A stretch of DNA of 64,000 nt, taken from contig NZ_JFCB01000001.1 of assembly GCF_000725125.1 (NCBI RefSeq), positions 682,001 through 746,000 on the forward strand. Reading direction: 5' to 3'. This DNA is from Streptomyces toyocaensis (GTDB taxonomy: Bacteria > Actinomycetota > Actinomycetes > Streptomycetales > Streptomycetaceae). The translations under genes and the position numbers were made by a program. Of this stretch, positions 47,007-55,649 are shown in pieces (position 1 is the stretch's first letter; each line of letters starts with the position of its first letter). The notes under the pieces are model-generated. The model ran no database searches, was not told the DNA's origin, and saw nothing but the letters and a program-made list of their open reading frames with translations.

Positions 47007-47516
47007 GTGGAGTGGTTCGTGGGCCTCGGTGTGGCGGGGCTGGTTCTGCTGCTGCTCTCGTTGGTCTTCGACGGGATCCTTGAAGGCGTGTTCGACGGTG
47101 TGCTGGACGGGCTGTTCGACGGGCTGCTGTCGCTTCCGGTGATCGCCGGCTTCGTGTCCATGCTCGGCTTCGGCGGAGCGATCGTGCTGGGCACGACGGA
47201 CCTCGGAGTCACCGGGGCGACGGCGACCGGCGTGCTGGCCGGGGTCGGCGCGGGCTGGCTGACCTGGAAGCTGAGCCGGCTCCTGATGCGGGACCAGACC
47301 GACGCCACACCGCGGGGCGACGATCTCATCGGCACCTCGGGCTCCGTGGTGACCGCCATCCCGGCCGACGGATACGGCGAGGTGCTGGTGCGTCTCGCCG
47401 GGCAGCCGCTGAAGCTGGCCGCCACGTGCCCGGTGCCCGTGGCCAGGGGTGCCGAGATCTGGGTGGAATCGGCGCTGTCCGCGACCTCGGTCGCGGTCCG
47501 TCCGGTCGAGCGCTGA
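47007..47516 (+). CDS. NfeD-like membrane protein with OB-fold tail
   Basis: 169 residues. Two or three hydrophobic segments fill residues 1-95, and an NfeD/OB-type beta domain occupies residues 105-165 (LIGTSGSVVTAIP, GYGEVLVRL). Between the first two segments an eight-residue pattern built on (V/L)FDG(I/V/L)L(E/D)G repeats three times, placing Asp residues in a hydrophobic helix. NfeD proteins normally stand next to flotillin genes, as here (139 bases). GTG 47007 with GGGGGG ahead is used. Confidence 0.78.
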   Translation: MEWFVGLGVAGLVLLLLSLVFDGILEGVFDGVLDGLFDGLLSLPVIAGFVSMLGFGGAIVLGTTDLGVTGATATGVLAGVGAGWLTWKLSRLLMRDQTDATPRGDDLIGTSGSVVTAIPADGYGEVLVRLAGQPLKLAATCPVPVARGAEIWVESALSATSVAVRPVER

Positions 47517-47655
47517 CCGGCACCGCCCCGACACCGCACGACGGCGCTCGGCACGGCGGCGTACGGCACCGTGCCACGCCCGCGTCCCTTCCCGTGACCG
47601 TTCCCGAACCGATCCGAACCGCCGTCCCCCGGGAGGGCTGAGGAGATGCACGAGC

Positions 47656-49083
47656 ATGAGCCCAGTACTGATCGCCGTGGTCGGAGTCGTCGTACTCGTC
47701 GTCCTGCTGGCCCTGGTGGTGGTCACCCGCTACAAGGTGGCGGGCCCCAGTGAGGCGTTCATCGTCACCGGACGGCGCGGCAAGAAGTCCACCGACCCCG
47801 AGACCGGCCGGATCTTCACCGACAACAGCGGCCAGAAGGTCGTGGTCGGCGGCGGCGTCTTCGTCGTGCCGTTCGTCCAGCAGAAGTTCACCCTCGACCT
47901 GTCCAGCCGGCACATCCCGATCGCCGTCCGGGGCGCCGTCACCCTGCGCGGGGTGAAGGCCAACCTGGAGGGCGTCGCCATCGTCAAGGTCGGCGGCACC
48001 GAGGACTCGATCCGCGCCGCCGCCCAGCGCTTCCTGCAGCAGCAGGGCGGCATCGTCGGGTTCACCCAGGAGGTGCTGTCCGGCGCCCTGCGCTCCATCG
48101 TCGGACGGATGTCGGTCGAGGACATCATCCGGGACCGTGCCGCCTTCGCCGGCCAGGTCGCGGAGGAGGCCGAGGCCAGTCTGTCCGGGCAGGGCCTGGT
48201 TCTGGACGCCTTCCAGATCCAGGACATCACCACCGAGGGGTCCTACCTCGAGGACCTCGGCCGCCCCGAGGCCGCCCGCGCCAAGCAGGAGGCCGACATC
48301 GCCGAGGCCGTCGCCCGGCGCGCCTCCGAGCAGGCGCGGCTCAAGGCGGAGGAGGAGATCGCGATCGCGCAGCGCACCTTCGCCCTGAAGCAGGCCGAGA
48401 TCAAGGCCGAGACGGACGAGGCGGCCGCCCGCGCCGATGCCGCCGGCCCGCTCGCCGAGGCGGCCCGCCGGCAGGAGGTCCTGCAGGAGCAGGAGAAGGT
48501 CGCCACCCGGCAGGCGGCGCTGACCGACCGTGAGCTGGACACCAAGGTCCGCAAGCCCGCCGACGCCGCCCGCTATCAGGCCGAGCAGGAGGCGGAGGCC
48601 CGCCGTATCGCCCTGGTCAAGGAGGCCGAGGCGGCCGCCGAGCGGGCGAGGCTGACGGGTGAGGGCGAGAAGGCCCAGCGCGCGGCCCTCGCCGACGCCG
48701 TACGCCTGGAGGGTGACGCCGAGGCGGCCGCGATCGCCGCGAAGGGTGCGGCGGAGGCCGAGGCGATGCACAAGAAGGCCGACGCCTTCGAGCGGTACGG
48801 CGACGCCGCCGTGCTCCAGATGCTGGTCGAGGTGCTGCCGCAGGTCGTCGGCAAGGCGGCCGAGCCGCTGGCCGCCGTCGACAAGCTGACGGTCATCTCC
48901 ACGGACGGCGCCGGTCAACTCCCGCGCACGGTCGCCGACAACGTCGCCCAGGGCATGGAACTGCTCAGCTCCACCACGGGCGTCGACCTCGCCCAGCTCC
49001 TCCAGGGACTGGCCCAGCGGGGCAAGCCGGCGACTCCCGCTCCCGTGGAGGCCGGCAACGGAAAGGTCGACATCACGGAGTGA
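47656..49083 (+). CDS. Flotillin (SPFH-domain membrane scaffold protein)
   Basis: 475 residues: an N-terminal membrane helix (residues 4-26), an SPFH domain (about 30-200, VGGGVFVVPFVQQ, LEGVAIVKVGG) and a long Ala/Glu/Arg coiled coil with the typical EA-repeats (about 210-400). A hydrophobic C-terminal segment follows (LQMLVEVLPQVVGKAAEPLA). It should assemble into membrane microdomain scaffolds with the NfeD-like protein. Followed by a strong hairpin. Confidence 0.95.
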   Translation: MSPVLIAVVGVVVLVVLLALVVVTRYKVAGPSEAFIVTGRRGKKSTDPETGRIFTDNSGQKVVVGGGVFVVPFVQQKFTLDLSSRHIPIAVRGAVTLRGVKANLEGVAIVKVGGTEDSIRAAAQRFLQQQGGIVGFTQEVLSGALRSIVGRMSVEDIIRDRAAFAGQVAEEAEASLSGQGLVLDAFQIQDITTEGSYLEDLGRPEAARAKQEADIAEAVARRASEQARLKAEEEIAIAQRTFALKQAEIKAETDEAAARADAAGPLAEAARRQEVLQEQEKVATRQAALTDRELDTKVRKPADAARYQAEQEAEARRIALVKEAEAAAERARLTGEGEKAQRAALADAVRLEGDAEAAAIAAKGAAEAEAMHKKADAFERYGDAAVLQMLVEVLPQVVGKAAEPLAAVDKLTVISTDGAGQLPRTVADNVAQGMELLSSTTGVDLAQLLQGLAQRGKPATPAPVEAGNGKVDITE

Positions 49084-49095
49084 GTCGCACGCCCT

Positions 49096-49130
49096 CGGAG
49101 CCCGGACGCCGAACAGGCGTCCGGGCTCCG
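49096..49130 (+). terminator. Terminator of the flotillin unit
   Basis: A perfect 15-base stem (49096-49110 with 49116-49130), loop GAACA, 12 bases after the stop codon and followed by GTGTTTGTG. Confidence 0.9.
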
Positions 49131-49154
49131 GTGTTTGTGCAGCACCAGAGTCTC

Positions 49155-49167
49155 TCGAAACATTCGA
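49155..49167. promoter_or_regulatory. TCGAA-N3-TTCGA element (distal xylan operator candidate)
   Basis: TCGAAACATTCGA, perfect five-base arms. Related to the elements at 49286-49305 and 54313-54323 and located in the xylanase upstream region. Confidence 0.5.
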
Positions 49168-49285
49168 TGACTGTCCATCATGCTTCGATGTTGCGCTGTC
49201 ACATGCTAGGGAGCATCTCAACTAAACCGGGCCCACTGGCGGTTTGAACTGCAAGAACACCAGGCGCGCCTCTTGTTCAGTCGAG

Positions 49286-49305
49286 CGAAGATTTCGAAAT
49301 ATTCA
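49286..49305. promoter_or_regulatory. Overlapping CGAA-N3-TTCG elements upstream of xlnB
   Basis: CGAA-GAT-TTCG (49286-49296) overlaps CGAA-ATA-TTCA (49295-49305). TTGACG at 49315-49320 (possible -35) follows directly, so bound repressor would cover the promoter. CGAA/TTCG repeats of this kind are known as targets of the LacI-type xylan repressor in Streptomyces. Confidence 0.65.
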
Positions 49306-49389
49306 ACGAAAGTGTTGACGGTTGACGCGCACAGACCAAAACTGTCCGGCATCGACCTCCCCATCGAGCCGTCACAGGAGGCGCACCAC

Positions 49390-50382
49390 ATGAACGTGTC
49401 CGCACCCCCCGAGGCCCGCAGGCGCGGCCGCCTGCTCCTCGGCGTCAGAAGCGTCTGGACCATCGCGCTGGCCGCCGTCACCGCGTTGCTCCTGACCGCC
49501 ACCACCGCCACCGCCGCCGTCACCACGAACCAGACCGGCACCCACAACGGCTGGTGGTACTCGTTCTGGACCGACGCCCAGGGAACCGTCTCCATGGACC
49601 TGGGCTCCGGCGGCAACTACAGCACCCGGTGGAGCAACACCGGCAACTTCGTCGCCGGCAAGGGCTGGAGCACAGGCGGGCGCAAGACCGTCAACTACTC
49701 CGGGTCCTTCAACCCGTCCGGCAACGCGTACCTGACGCTCTACGGCTGGACCACCAGCCCGCTCATCGAGTACTACATCGTCGACAACTGGGGCACCTAC
49801 CGGCCCACCGGCGAGTACAAGGGCACCGTCACCACCGACGGCGGCACGTACGACATCTACAAGACGACCCGGTACAACGCCCCCTCCATCGAGGGCACGA
49901 GGACCTTCGACCAGTACTGGAGCGTCCGGCAGTCGAAGCGCACCGGCGGCACCATCACCAGCGGCAACCACTTCGACGCGTGGGCCGGCAAGGGGATGAA
50001 CCTGGGCAACCACAACTACATGATCATGGCCACCGAGGGCTACCAGAGCAGCGGCAGCTCGAACATCACGGTGAGTGAGGGCTCCGGGGGCGGCGGAGGC
50101 GGCGGTGGCGACACCGGCGGCTGCACCGCGACGCTGTCCGCCGGTGAGAAGTTCGGCGACCGCTACAACCTCAACGTCTCGGTCACCGGCTCCAGCAACT
50201 GGACCGTGACCATGAAGGTGCCGTCCCCGGCGAAGGTCTCCTCCACCTGGAACGTCAGCGCCTCCTACCCCGACGCCCAGACGCTCGTCGCCAGGCCCAA
50301 CGGCAGCGGCAACACCTGGGGAGCCACGATCCAGACCAACGGCAACTGGACCTGGCCGACGGTCTCCTGCAGCGCAGGCTGA
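49390..50382 (+). CDS. xlnB: Secreted endo-1,4-beta-xylanase, GH11, with xylan-binding domain
   Basis: 330 residues. A long basic signal peptide (residues 1-43) precedes a GH11 jelly-roll (45-230), a Gly-rich linker of about 15 residues and a C-terminal carbohydrate-binding domain (about 247-330). The two catalytic glutamates are in [12 protein letters not shown] (nucleophile) and [12 protein letters not shown] (acid/base). The binding domain is bounded by CTATLSAG and PTVSC (a disulphide pair) and matches S. lividans XlnB. It cuts xylan outside the cell. The acetylxylan esterase gene follows after 25 bases, as in S. lividans. Confidence 0.97.
   Translation: MNVSAPPEARRRGRLLLGVRSVWTIALAAVTALLLTATTATAAVTTNQTGTHNGWWYSFWTDAQGTVSMDLGSGGNYSTRWSNTGNFVAGKGWSTGGRKTVNYSGSFNPSGNAYLTLYGWTTSPLIEYYIVDNWGTYRPTGEYKGTVTTDGGTYDIYKTTRYNAPSIEGTRTFDQYWSVRQSKRTGGTITSGNHFDAWAGKGMNLGNHNYMIMATEGYQSSGSSNITVSEGSGGGGGGGGDTGGCTATLSAGEKFGDRYNLNVSVTGSSNWTVTMKVPSPAKVSSTWNVSASYPDAQTLVARPNGSGNTWGATIQTNGNWTWPTVSCSAG
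50122..50370 (+). repeat. Duplicated binding-domain DNA, copy 1 (in xlnB)
   Basis: 249 bases encoding the C-terminal binding domain, very similar to 51152-51400 without length differences. A run of 40 bases in the middle is identical. See copy 2. Confidence 0.9.
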
Positions 50383-50407
50383 CCGGCGGACGAGGAGGAC
50401 CCCACAC

Positions 50408-51412
50408 ATGAGCACCGGAAAGCGAAAGCCGGTCACCCGGTACCTGGTCCCGGGACTGGCCGTCGCCGCACTGACCGTGGCAGGCACCGTGACCTCGGCC
50501 GTCGACGCCACCCCGGCGCGGGCGGCCGCCTGCAACGGCTACGTCGGACTCACCTTCGACGACGGCCCCTCGACCGGCTCCACCCCGAGCCTGCTGAACG
50601 CGCTCAGGCAGAGCGGGCTGCGGGCCACGATGTTCAACCAGGGCCAGTACGCCGCCGCCAACCCCTCCCTGGTCAAGGCCCAGGTGGACGCCGGCATGTG
50701 GGTCGCCAACCACAGCTACACCCACCCCCACATGACCCAGCTGAGCCAGTCCCAGATGGACTCGGAGATCGCCCGCACCCAGCAGGCGATCGCCGCGGCC
50801 GGCGGCGGCACACCGAAGCTGTTCCGCCCGCCGTACGGCGAGACCAACTCGACGCTGCGGACGGTGGAGGCGAAGTACGGCCTGACCGAGATCATCTGGG
50901 ACGTCGACTCGCAGGACTGGAACAACGCGAGCACCGACGCCATCGTGCAGGCCGCCTCCCGGCTGACCGACGGTCAGGTGATCCTGATGCACGACTGGCC
51001 GGCCAACACCATCGCCGCGATCCCGCGCATCGCGCAGAACCTGGCCTCCCGGGGCCTGTGCGCCGGCATGATCTCCCCGGCGACCGGCCGCGCGGTGGCC
51101 CCCGACGGCTCCGGCGGGGGAGGGGACGGCGGAGGCGGTGGCGGCGGCGCCTGCACCGCGACCCTGTCCGCGGGCAGCCGCTGGAGCGACCGCTACAACC
51201 TCAACGTGTCGGTCAGCGGTGCGGACAACTGGACCGTGACCATGAAGGTGCCGTCCCCGGCGAAGGTCTCCGCGACCTGGAACGTCAGCGCCTCCTATCC
51301 AGACAGCCAGACGCTCGTCGCCAAGTCCAACGGCAGCGGCAACACCTGGGGGGTGACGATCCAGACCAACGGCAACTGGACCTGGCCGACCGTCTCCTGC
51401 AGCACCACCTGA
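50408..51412 (+). CDS. axeA: Secreted acetylxylan esterase, CE4, with xylan-binding domain
   Basis: 334 residues: a signal peptide (about 1-41), a CE4/NodB deacetylase domain (42-235), a Gly/Asp linker and the same type of binding domain as XlnB (about 249-331). CE4 motifs: LTFDDGPS (metal Asp), NHSYTHPHM (two His), RPPYGETN, '[10 protein letters not shown]', LMHDW. It removes acetyl groups from xylan so that XlnB can cut further. Co-transcribed with xlnB and followed by a hairpin. Confidence 0.97.
   Translation: MSTGKRKPVTRYLVPGLAVAALTVAGTVTSAVDATPARAAACNGYVGLTFDDGPSTGSTPSLLNALRQSGLRATMFNQGQYAAANPSLVKAQVDAGMWVANHSYTHPHMTQLSQSQMDSEIARTQQAIAAAGGGTPKLFRPPYGETNSTLRTVEAKYGLTEIIWDVDSQDWNNASTDAIVQAASRLTDGQVILMHDWPANTIAAIPRIAQNLASRGLCAGMISPATGRAVAPDGSGGGGDGGGGGGGACTATLSAGSRWSDRYNLNVSVSGADNWTVTMKVPSPAKVSATWNVSASYPDSQTLVAKSNGSGNTWGVTIQTNGNWTWPTVSCSTT
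51152..51400 (+). repeat. Duplicated binding-domain DNA, copy 2 (in axeA)
   Basis: Same length and reading frame as copy 1, exactly 1030 bases downstream. Differences are mostly scattered single bases, indicating duplication kept similar by selection or gene conversion. Confidence 0.9.
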
Positions 51413-51418
51413 GCGAGG

Positions 51419-51453
51419 GGCGAGCCGCGGCGTGGTGTGCGCCGCGGCTCGCC
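51419..51453. terminator. Bidirectional hairpin after axeA
   Basis: A perfect 14-base stem (51419-51432 with 51440-51453), loop TGGTGTG, between two convergent genes. Confidence 0.9.
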
Positions 51454-51463
51454 GCACGTCGTG

Positions 51464-52108
51464 TCACAGGTGCTCGCGGAACCAGTCGGCGGCGAGCTCC
51501 GCCACCTGCTCCAGCGCGCCGGGTTCGGGAAAGAGATGGGTCGCGCCGGGCACCACGTGGACCTGGTGGGCGGCGGCGGACAGCCGCTCGGCGGCCCGGT
51601 GGTTGAGGTCGAGGACGACCTCGTCGTCCCCGCCCACGATGAGCAGCACGGGGGAGGAGACCAGGGGCAGCGCGTCGTCGGCCAGGTCCGGACGTCCACC
51701 CCGGGACACCACCGCCGACACCCGCTGGGGCCGCTCGGCCGCCGCCACGAGGGCGGCGGCGGCTCCCGTGCTCGCCCCGAACAGACCCACCGGCAGGTCC
51801 GCGGTGTCCGGACGCCGTTCCAGCCAGTCGACGGCGTGCGCCAGCCGCCGGGACAACAGGCCGATGTCGAAGCGGTGCCGACCGGTGACGACGTCCTCGC
51901 TCTCCTCCTCCTCGGTCAGCAGGTCCAGGAGAAGCGTGCCGAACCCGGCCAGCTGCAGGGCGGTGGCGACGGCCCGGTTACGGGGACTGTGCCGCGAACT
52001 GCCGCTGCCGTGCGCGAACAGCACCATCCCGCGCACTCCGGCGGGGATCTCCAGATCACCGGCCAGAACCGCCCCGTCCGAGGGGATCGTCACGGATGCG
52101 GAGACCAT
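51464..52108 (-). CDS. Alpha/beta hydrolase (dienelactone hydrolase-like)
   Basis: 214 residues, no signal peptide. The alpha/beta fold is marked by LFAHGSGSSRHSPRN (oxyanion region), the nucleophile elbow GLFGASTGAAAAL (Ser about residue 112), the acid in IVGGDDEVV and the His in VPGATHLF. Proteins of this length with GASTGAA usually hydrolyse esters or thioesters; the substrate is unknown. 14 bases after the DUF2267 gene, so both form a leftward pair. Confidence 0.88.
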   Translation of the reverse strand: MVSASVTIPSDGAVLAGDLEIPAGVRGMVLFAHGSGSSRHSPRNRAVATALQLAGFGTLLLDLLTEEEESEDVVTGRHRFDIGLLSRRLAHAVDWLERRPDTADLPVGLFGASTGAAAALVAAAERPQRVSAVVSRGGRPDLADDALPLVSSPVLLIVGGDDEVVLDLNHRAAERLSAAAHQVHVVPGATHLFPEPGALEQVAELAADWFREHL

Positions 52109-52122
52109 GCCCGGTCACCTCC

Positions 52123-52548
52123 TCAGTCGGTGTCCTCGGCGGCACGGCCGGCGGGCAGCAGCGCGCCGATGTCCCTGGGCAGCGCGGCGGCCACCTTCTC
52201 CGTCAGCTCCGGAGCGAGCGCGGCGTCGAGCACCTCCAGTACGGCGGCGGCCTCCCGCAGGGCCGCGTCCTCGTCCGTCTCCGTGCGGCCGGCGATCCGC
52301 CCCGCGAACGTGGTCAGGCCGAAGCGCTCGCCCGAGGTGGCCGCCGCGCCCTCGGTGGCGGAGTCCCTGGCCTGCCGCATGGGTGCGGCAAGGGTCGGCG
52401 GCAGCTGGGCCGCCACGTGGTCCGTCAGTCCGGACGGCAGCCGTTCGGCCAGCGTGGTGAGCACGGCGCGGGTCGCCGTCTCGGCCGATCCCCGGTCCGG
52501 CAGCCGGGTGAGAGCCTGCACTTTTCCGATGATCTGATCGTGCTGCAT
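52123..52548 (-). CDS. DUF2267 family protein
   Basis: 141 residues, all-helical. The family pattern is present: 'MQHDQIIGKVQAL' start, RAVLTTLAERLPSGLTDHVAAQLP in the first half, and a second similar unit (EVLDAALAPELTEKVAAALP, residues 95-120). Such proteins are small, cytosolic and often sit in stress or envelope gene sets; the function is unknown. ATG 52548. Leads the pair with the hydrolase gene. Confidence 0.85.
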   Translation of the reverse strand: MQHDQIIGKVQALTRLPDRGSAETATRAVLTTLAERLPSGLTDHVAAQLPPTLAAPMRQARDSATEGAAATSGERFGLTTFAGRIAGRTETDEDAALREAAAVLEVLDAALAPELTEKVAAALPRDIGALLPAGRAAEDTD

Positions 52549-52724
52549 GAGGCGTCGTCCTTCCTCATGGTGCGGTCGTCCGCGACATGGTGCCGTCGCC
52601 CGCGACGGTCGGCGGTCGGACACCTGCCGGGTACCCGGAATGCCTGCCCCCAACGAGCGCCGGTTTGCCCTGGTCGCCGACGGCTACCCGGTCCGGGACG
52701 GACGTGGCCGAGGAGGTGCGTGGC

Positions 52725-53060
52725 GTGCGCGACGAAGGTACCGGCCAGGACGGGAAGCCGGTCTCCCGAGCCCGTTCCGGAACGATCGGCCGCCGCTTCC
52801 CCCGGACGGGCACCGAGCCGGTCACCGCGCGCAGCCCGCTGCGCCTGCGGCTCCTGCTCGCCGCGGTCTTCCTGCCGCTCCTCGTCGCGGGATGCGCGCT
52901 CTTCGCCGTAGGGGCCACGGACGCCGGCCCCGGGGACAGCCCCGGCAGGGGCCCGCTGATCCTCCTCTCGGCCGTCTGCGGAGTCCTCGCCCTGACGGCC
53001 CTCCTGGACCTCCTCGTCATCCTGCGCCGCCTGCGCCGCGAACGGGGCACCGCCCGCTGA
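52725..53060 (+). CDS. Small two-helix membrane protein (DUF6343-like)
   Basis: About 111 residues. A polar start with 'RTGTEPVTARSPLRLRL' is followed by two hydrophobic helices (LLLAAVFLPLLVAGCALFAVG and LILLSAVCGVLALTALLDLLV, shortened to their cores) and a basic end (RRLRRERG). The motif 'GTEPVTARSPLRLR' before the first helix is typical of a small actinobacterial membrane family of unknown role. The start is uncertain: GTG 52725 has GAGGAGG about nine bases ahead; several in-frame starts lie upstream. Confidence 0.7.
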   Translation: MRDEGTGQDGKPVSRARSGTIGRRFPRTGTEPVTARSPLRLRLLLAAVFLPLLVAGCALFAVGATDAGPGDSPGRGPLILLSAVCGVLALTALLDLLVILRRLRRERGTAR

Positions 53061-53173
53061 CAGCCGTCGCCCCACGCGCCCCACGCCCCTCCCGGGGGTG
53101 GCTTCGCCGCCGTCCCCACGCACAGGTCGCGCCGCACCACCGCCCCGCTGCCGGCGCCTGACGCGTACCGGGC

Positions 53174-54196
53174 TCACATCTCTTCGAGCCGTGCCGTGCT
53201 CTGCCGTACGACCAGGTGGGTCGCCAGCTCTATGCGCTGCGCCGCCGTGCCCGGGGCGCCCGGGCGCAGGAGCATGCGGGCCGCCTCCTCGGCCATGTGG
53301 CGCAGCGGCTGGTGGACCGTGGTGAGGGGCGGGCTGGACCACTGGGCCAGGGGGACGTCGTCGTAGCCGACCACCGACAGGTCCTCCGGTACGCGCAGGC
53401 CCCTGACCCGGGCCGCCTCCAGGACGCCGAGCGCCTGGAGGTCGCTGCCCGCGAAGACGGCCGTCGGGCGGCCGGGGCCGTCCAGCAGGTCCAGGGCGTG
53501 CTCGAAGCCGCTCTGGACGTGGAAGTCGCCGAAGCGCATCAGGCGCGGGTCGGTCTCCAGGCCCGCCATCGCCATGGCCGAGCGGTAGCCGTCGAGACGG
53601 GCGAGCGAGCAGAGCATGTCCTCGGGGCCGGTGATGATGGCGACCCGCCGGTGCCCGAGATCGGTGAGATGGCGGGTGGCGGCCAGGCCGCCCGCCCAGT
53701 TCGCCGACCCGACCGACGGGACGTCGGGGTCGGGGTCGCCCGCCGGATCGATGACGACGAAGGGGATGGCCGCCGCCCTGAGCTGGGCTTTGATGTCCTC
53801 CGGGAGGGTGGAGAAGACCAGCACGACGCCCAGCGGCCGGCGTTGCAGCACACCCGGGAGCCACTCCGGCGCCGGGGTGTGCCGGGTGCCGCTCTCGGTG
53901 AGCACCACCGTCGCGCGGTTCTCCTTGGCGACGTTCTCCACGCCCCGGATCAGCTCCATCGCCCAGACGCTCTCGAGCTCGTGGAAGACGATCTCGATGA
54001 GCGGGGAGCGGGACGCCGGCTGGGCACGACGGCGGTAGCCGTGCGCGTCCAGCAGCCGTTCCACCTTGGCACGCGTGGCGCGAGAGACATCCGATCGGCC
54101 GTTGAGGACCTTCGAAACTGTCGGCATCGAAACACCGGCCTCTTTCGCCACCGTGGCCAGGGTGACTCTGCCGCTCGTCTCCTCGTCATCGTGCAT
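53174..54196 (-). CDS. bxlR: LacI-family repressor of xylan/xylobiose genes
   Basis: 340 residues. The LacI helix-turn-helix is at residues 10-35 (TLATVAKEAGVSMPTVSKVL) with hinge helix, then a sugar-sensing domain (FVVIDPAGDPDP, VGSANWAGGLAATRHL, GYDDVPLAQWSSPPLTTV, key GYDDV). It is divergent from the xylobiose transporter operon. The operator candidate CGAAACTTTCG (54313-54323) and its relatives before xlnB fit the known target type of Streptomyces BxlR. Ligand is probably xylobiose or xylose. Confidence 0.9.
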   Translation of the reverse strand: MHDDEETSGRVTLATVAKEAGVSMPTVSKVLNGRSDVSRATRAKVERLLDAHGYRRRAQPASRSPLIEIVFHELESVWAMELIRGVENVAKENRATVVLTESGTRHTPAPEWLPGVLQRRPLGVVLVFSTLPEDIKAQLRAAAIPFVVIDPAGDPDPDVPSVGSANWAGGLAATRHLTDLGHRRVAIITGPEDMLCSLARLDGYRSAMAMAGLETDPRLMRFGDFHVQSGFEHALDLLDGPGRPTAVFAGSDLQALGVLEAARVRGLRVPEDLSVVGYDDVPLAQWSSPPLTTVHQPLRHMAEEAARMLLRPGAPGTAAQRIELATHLVVRQSTARLEEM

Positions 54197-54254
54197 AGGC
54201 GCAGGATACGGCACCGGGTGTCGATAACGGTTTGGGTGAGTACCGACTCGACCG

Positions 54255-54283
54255 TTGACCGAAACTCCCGTCTGACCTACTGT
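54255..54283 (+). promoter_or_regulatory. Promoter of the bxlEFGA operon
   Basis: TTGACC (54255-54260) and TACTGT (54278-54283) with a 17-base spacer, a good housekeeping-type promoter about 50 bases before bxlE. Confidence 0.7.
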
Positions 54284-54312
54284 CCCACGGCATGGACTTT
54301 CGGTGATGAAGC

Positions 54313-54323
54313 CGAAACTTTCG
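54313..54323. promoter_or_regulatory. BxlR operator candidate
   Basis: CGAAACTTTCG, a perfect odd palindrome, 12 bases before the bxlE start codon and about 35 downstream of the -10 box. Bound repressor would block elongation or initiation. Confidence 0.75.
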
Positions 54324-54334
54324 AAAGGCGAACG

Positions 54335-55639
54335 ATGAAGACACGTGCGCGCTTGCCCAGACTGGTCGCCTGCGGTGCGACGCTCGCCCTGGCCCTGACC
54401 CTGACGGCCTGCGGTGACGGGGACGGCGGGGCGTCGGCGGACGACGGCAAGATCCATGTCCTGGTCTACGGGGACGCCACCAACAAGGTCGAGAAGCAGC
54501 TCGTCGACACGTTCAACAAGACGTCCGACGTCAAGGTCGTCCTCGACACCATCCCCGGTGCGGACTACCAGAAGAAGCTGCAGACGATCATCAGCACCCC
54601 CCAGGCCCCGGACGTCTTCTTCAACTGGGGCGGCGGCAGCATCAAGCCGTTCGTCAAGGCCGGCCTGCTGATGCCGCTGGACGACTTCATCAAGAAGGAC
54701 CCGGGCCTGGAGAGCAACTTCCTGCCGTCCGTCTTCAACAACGCCGTCGTCGACGGCAAGCCGTACGGCATCCCGATGCGCGGCACCCAGCCGGTCCTGC
54801 TCTTCCACAACAAGGCCGTCCTCGACAAGGCGGGCGTCCAGCCGCCGAAGACCTGGGACGAACTGCTCGACGCCGTCGGGAAGCTCAAGGACGAGGGCGT
54901 CACGCCGATCGCGCTCGGTGGCGGTGACGTCTGGCCGACGCAGATGTGGTTCCAGTACCTCTTCGACCGCATCGCCGGACCGGAGCTGTTCGCGAAGGCC
55001 GTCGGGGGCGACAAGAGCGCCTGGGAGAGCGCCGACAGCAAGAAGGCCCTGAACATGATCAGGGAACTCGTCGACGCCGGCGCCTTCGGCAAGAACTACG
55101 ACTCCGTGAAGTACACCAACGGCGGCTCGGTCCAGCTGGTGGCCTCGGGCAAGGCCGGCTTCGAGCTGATGGGCTCCTGGTACTACTCCCAGCAGCTCAC
55201 GGACCACAAGGAGTTCGCCGAGAAGGACCTCGGCTACACCGCCTTCCCGACCGTCGCGGGTGGCAAGGGCGACCCGGGCAACGTCGCCGGCAACACCAAC
55301 AACTACTACTCGGTGATGAAGAAGACCAAGCACCCCGAGGCCGTCGCCGAGTTCCTGAAGCTCATGTACTCCGACGAGTTCGTCAAGGCGCAGCTGGACA
55401 TCGGCAACCTGCCGACGACGACCAACACCGACAAGTTCATCGAGACCACGGGGAACGCCGAGTACTCGCGCTTCCAGTACGACCTGGTCGCCGACGCCCC
55501 GTCGTTCCAGCTGTCCTGGGACCAGGCGTACCCGCAGAAGGCGAGCTCGGACTTGCACAAGGCCATCCAGCAGTTCTTCAACGGACAGCTCGACACGGAC
55601 GGCTTCGTCAAGGCCATGCAGGCCCTCCCGACCGAGTGA
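54335..55639 (+). CDS. bxlE: Xylobiose ABC transporter binding lipoprotein
   Basis: 434 residues. The signal peptide ends in the lipobox LTAC near residue 27. The rest is a type-1 extracellular solute-binding protein (LVYGDATNKVEKQLVDTFNK, GTQPVLLFHNKAVLDKAG, 'GFELMGSWYYSQQL'). It captures xylo-oligosaccharides released by the secreted xylanase. First gene of the operon with two permeases and an intracellular beta-xylosidase. No ATPase is encoded; in Streptomyces the shared MsiK ATPase energises such importers. Confidence 0.92.
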   Translation: MKTRARLPRLVACGATLALALTLTACGDGDGGASADDGKIHVLVYGDATNKVEKQLVDTFNKTSDVKVVLDTIPGADYQKKLQTIISTPQAPDVFFNWGGGSIKPFVKAGLLMPLDDFIKKDPGLESNFLPSVFNNAVVDGKPYGIPMRGTQPVLLFHNKAVLDKAGVQPPKTWDELLDAVGKLKDEGVTPIALGGGDVWPTQMWFQYLFDRIAGPELFAKAVGGDKSAWESADSKKALNMIRELVDAGAFGKNYDSVKYTNGGSVQLVASGKAGFELMGSWYYSQQLTDHKEFAEKDLGYTAFPTVAGGKGDPGNVAGNTNNYYSVMKKTKHPEAVAEFLKLMYSDEFVKAQLDIGNLPTTTNTDKFIETTGNAEYSRFQYDLVADAPSFQLSWDQAYPQKASSDLHKAIQQFFNGQLDTDGFVKAMQALPTE

Positions 55640-55649
55640 CGAACGGCTC

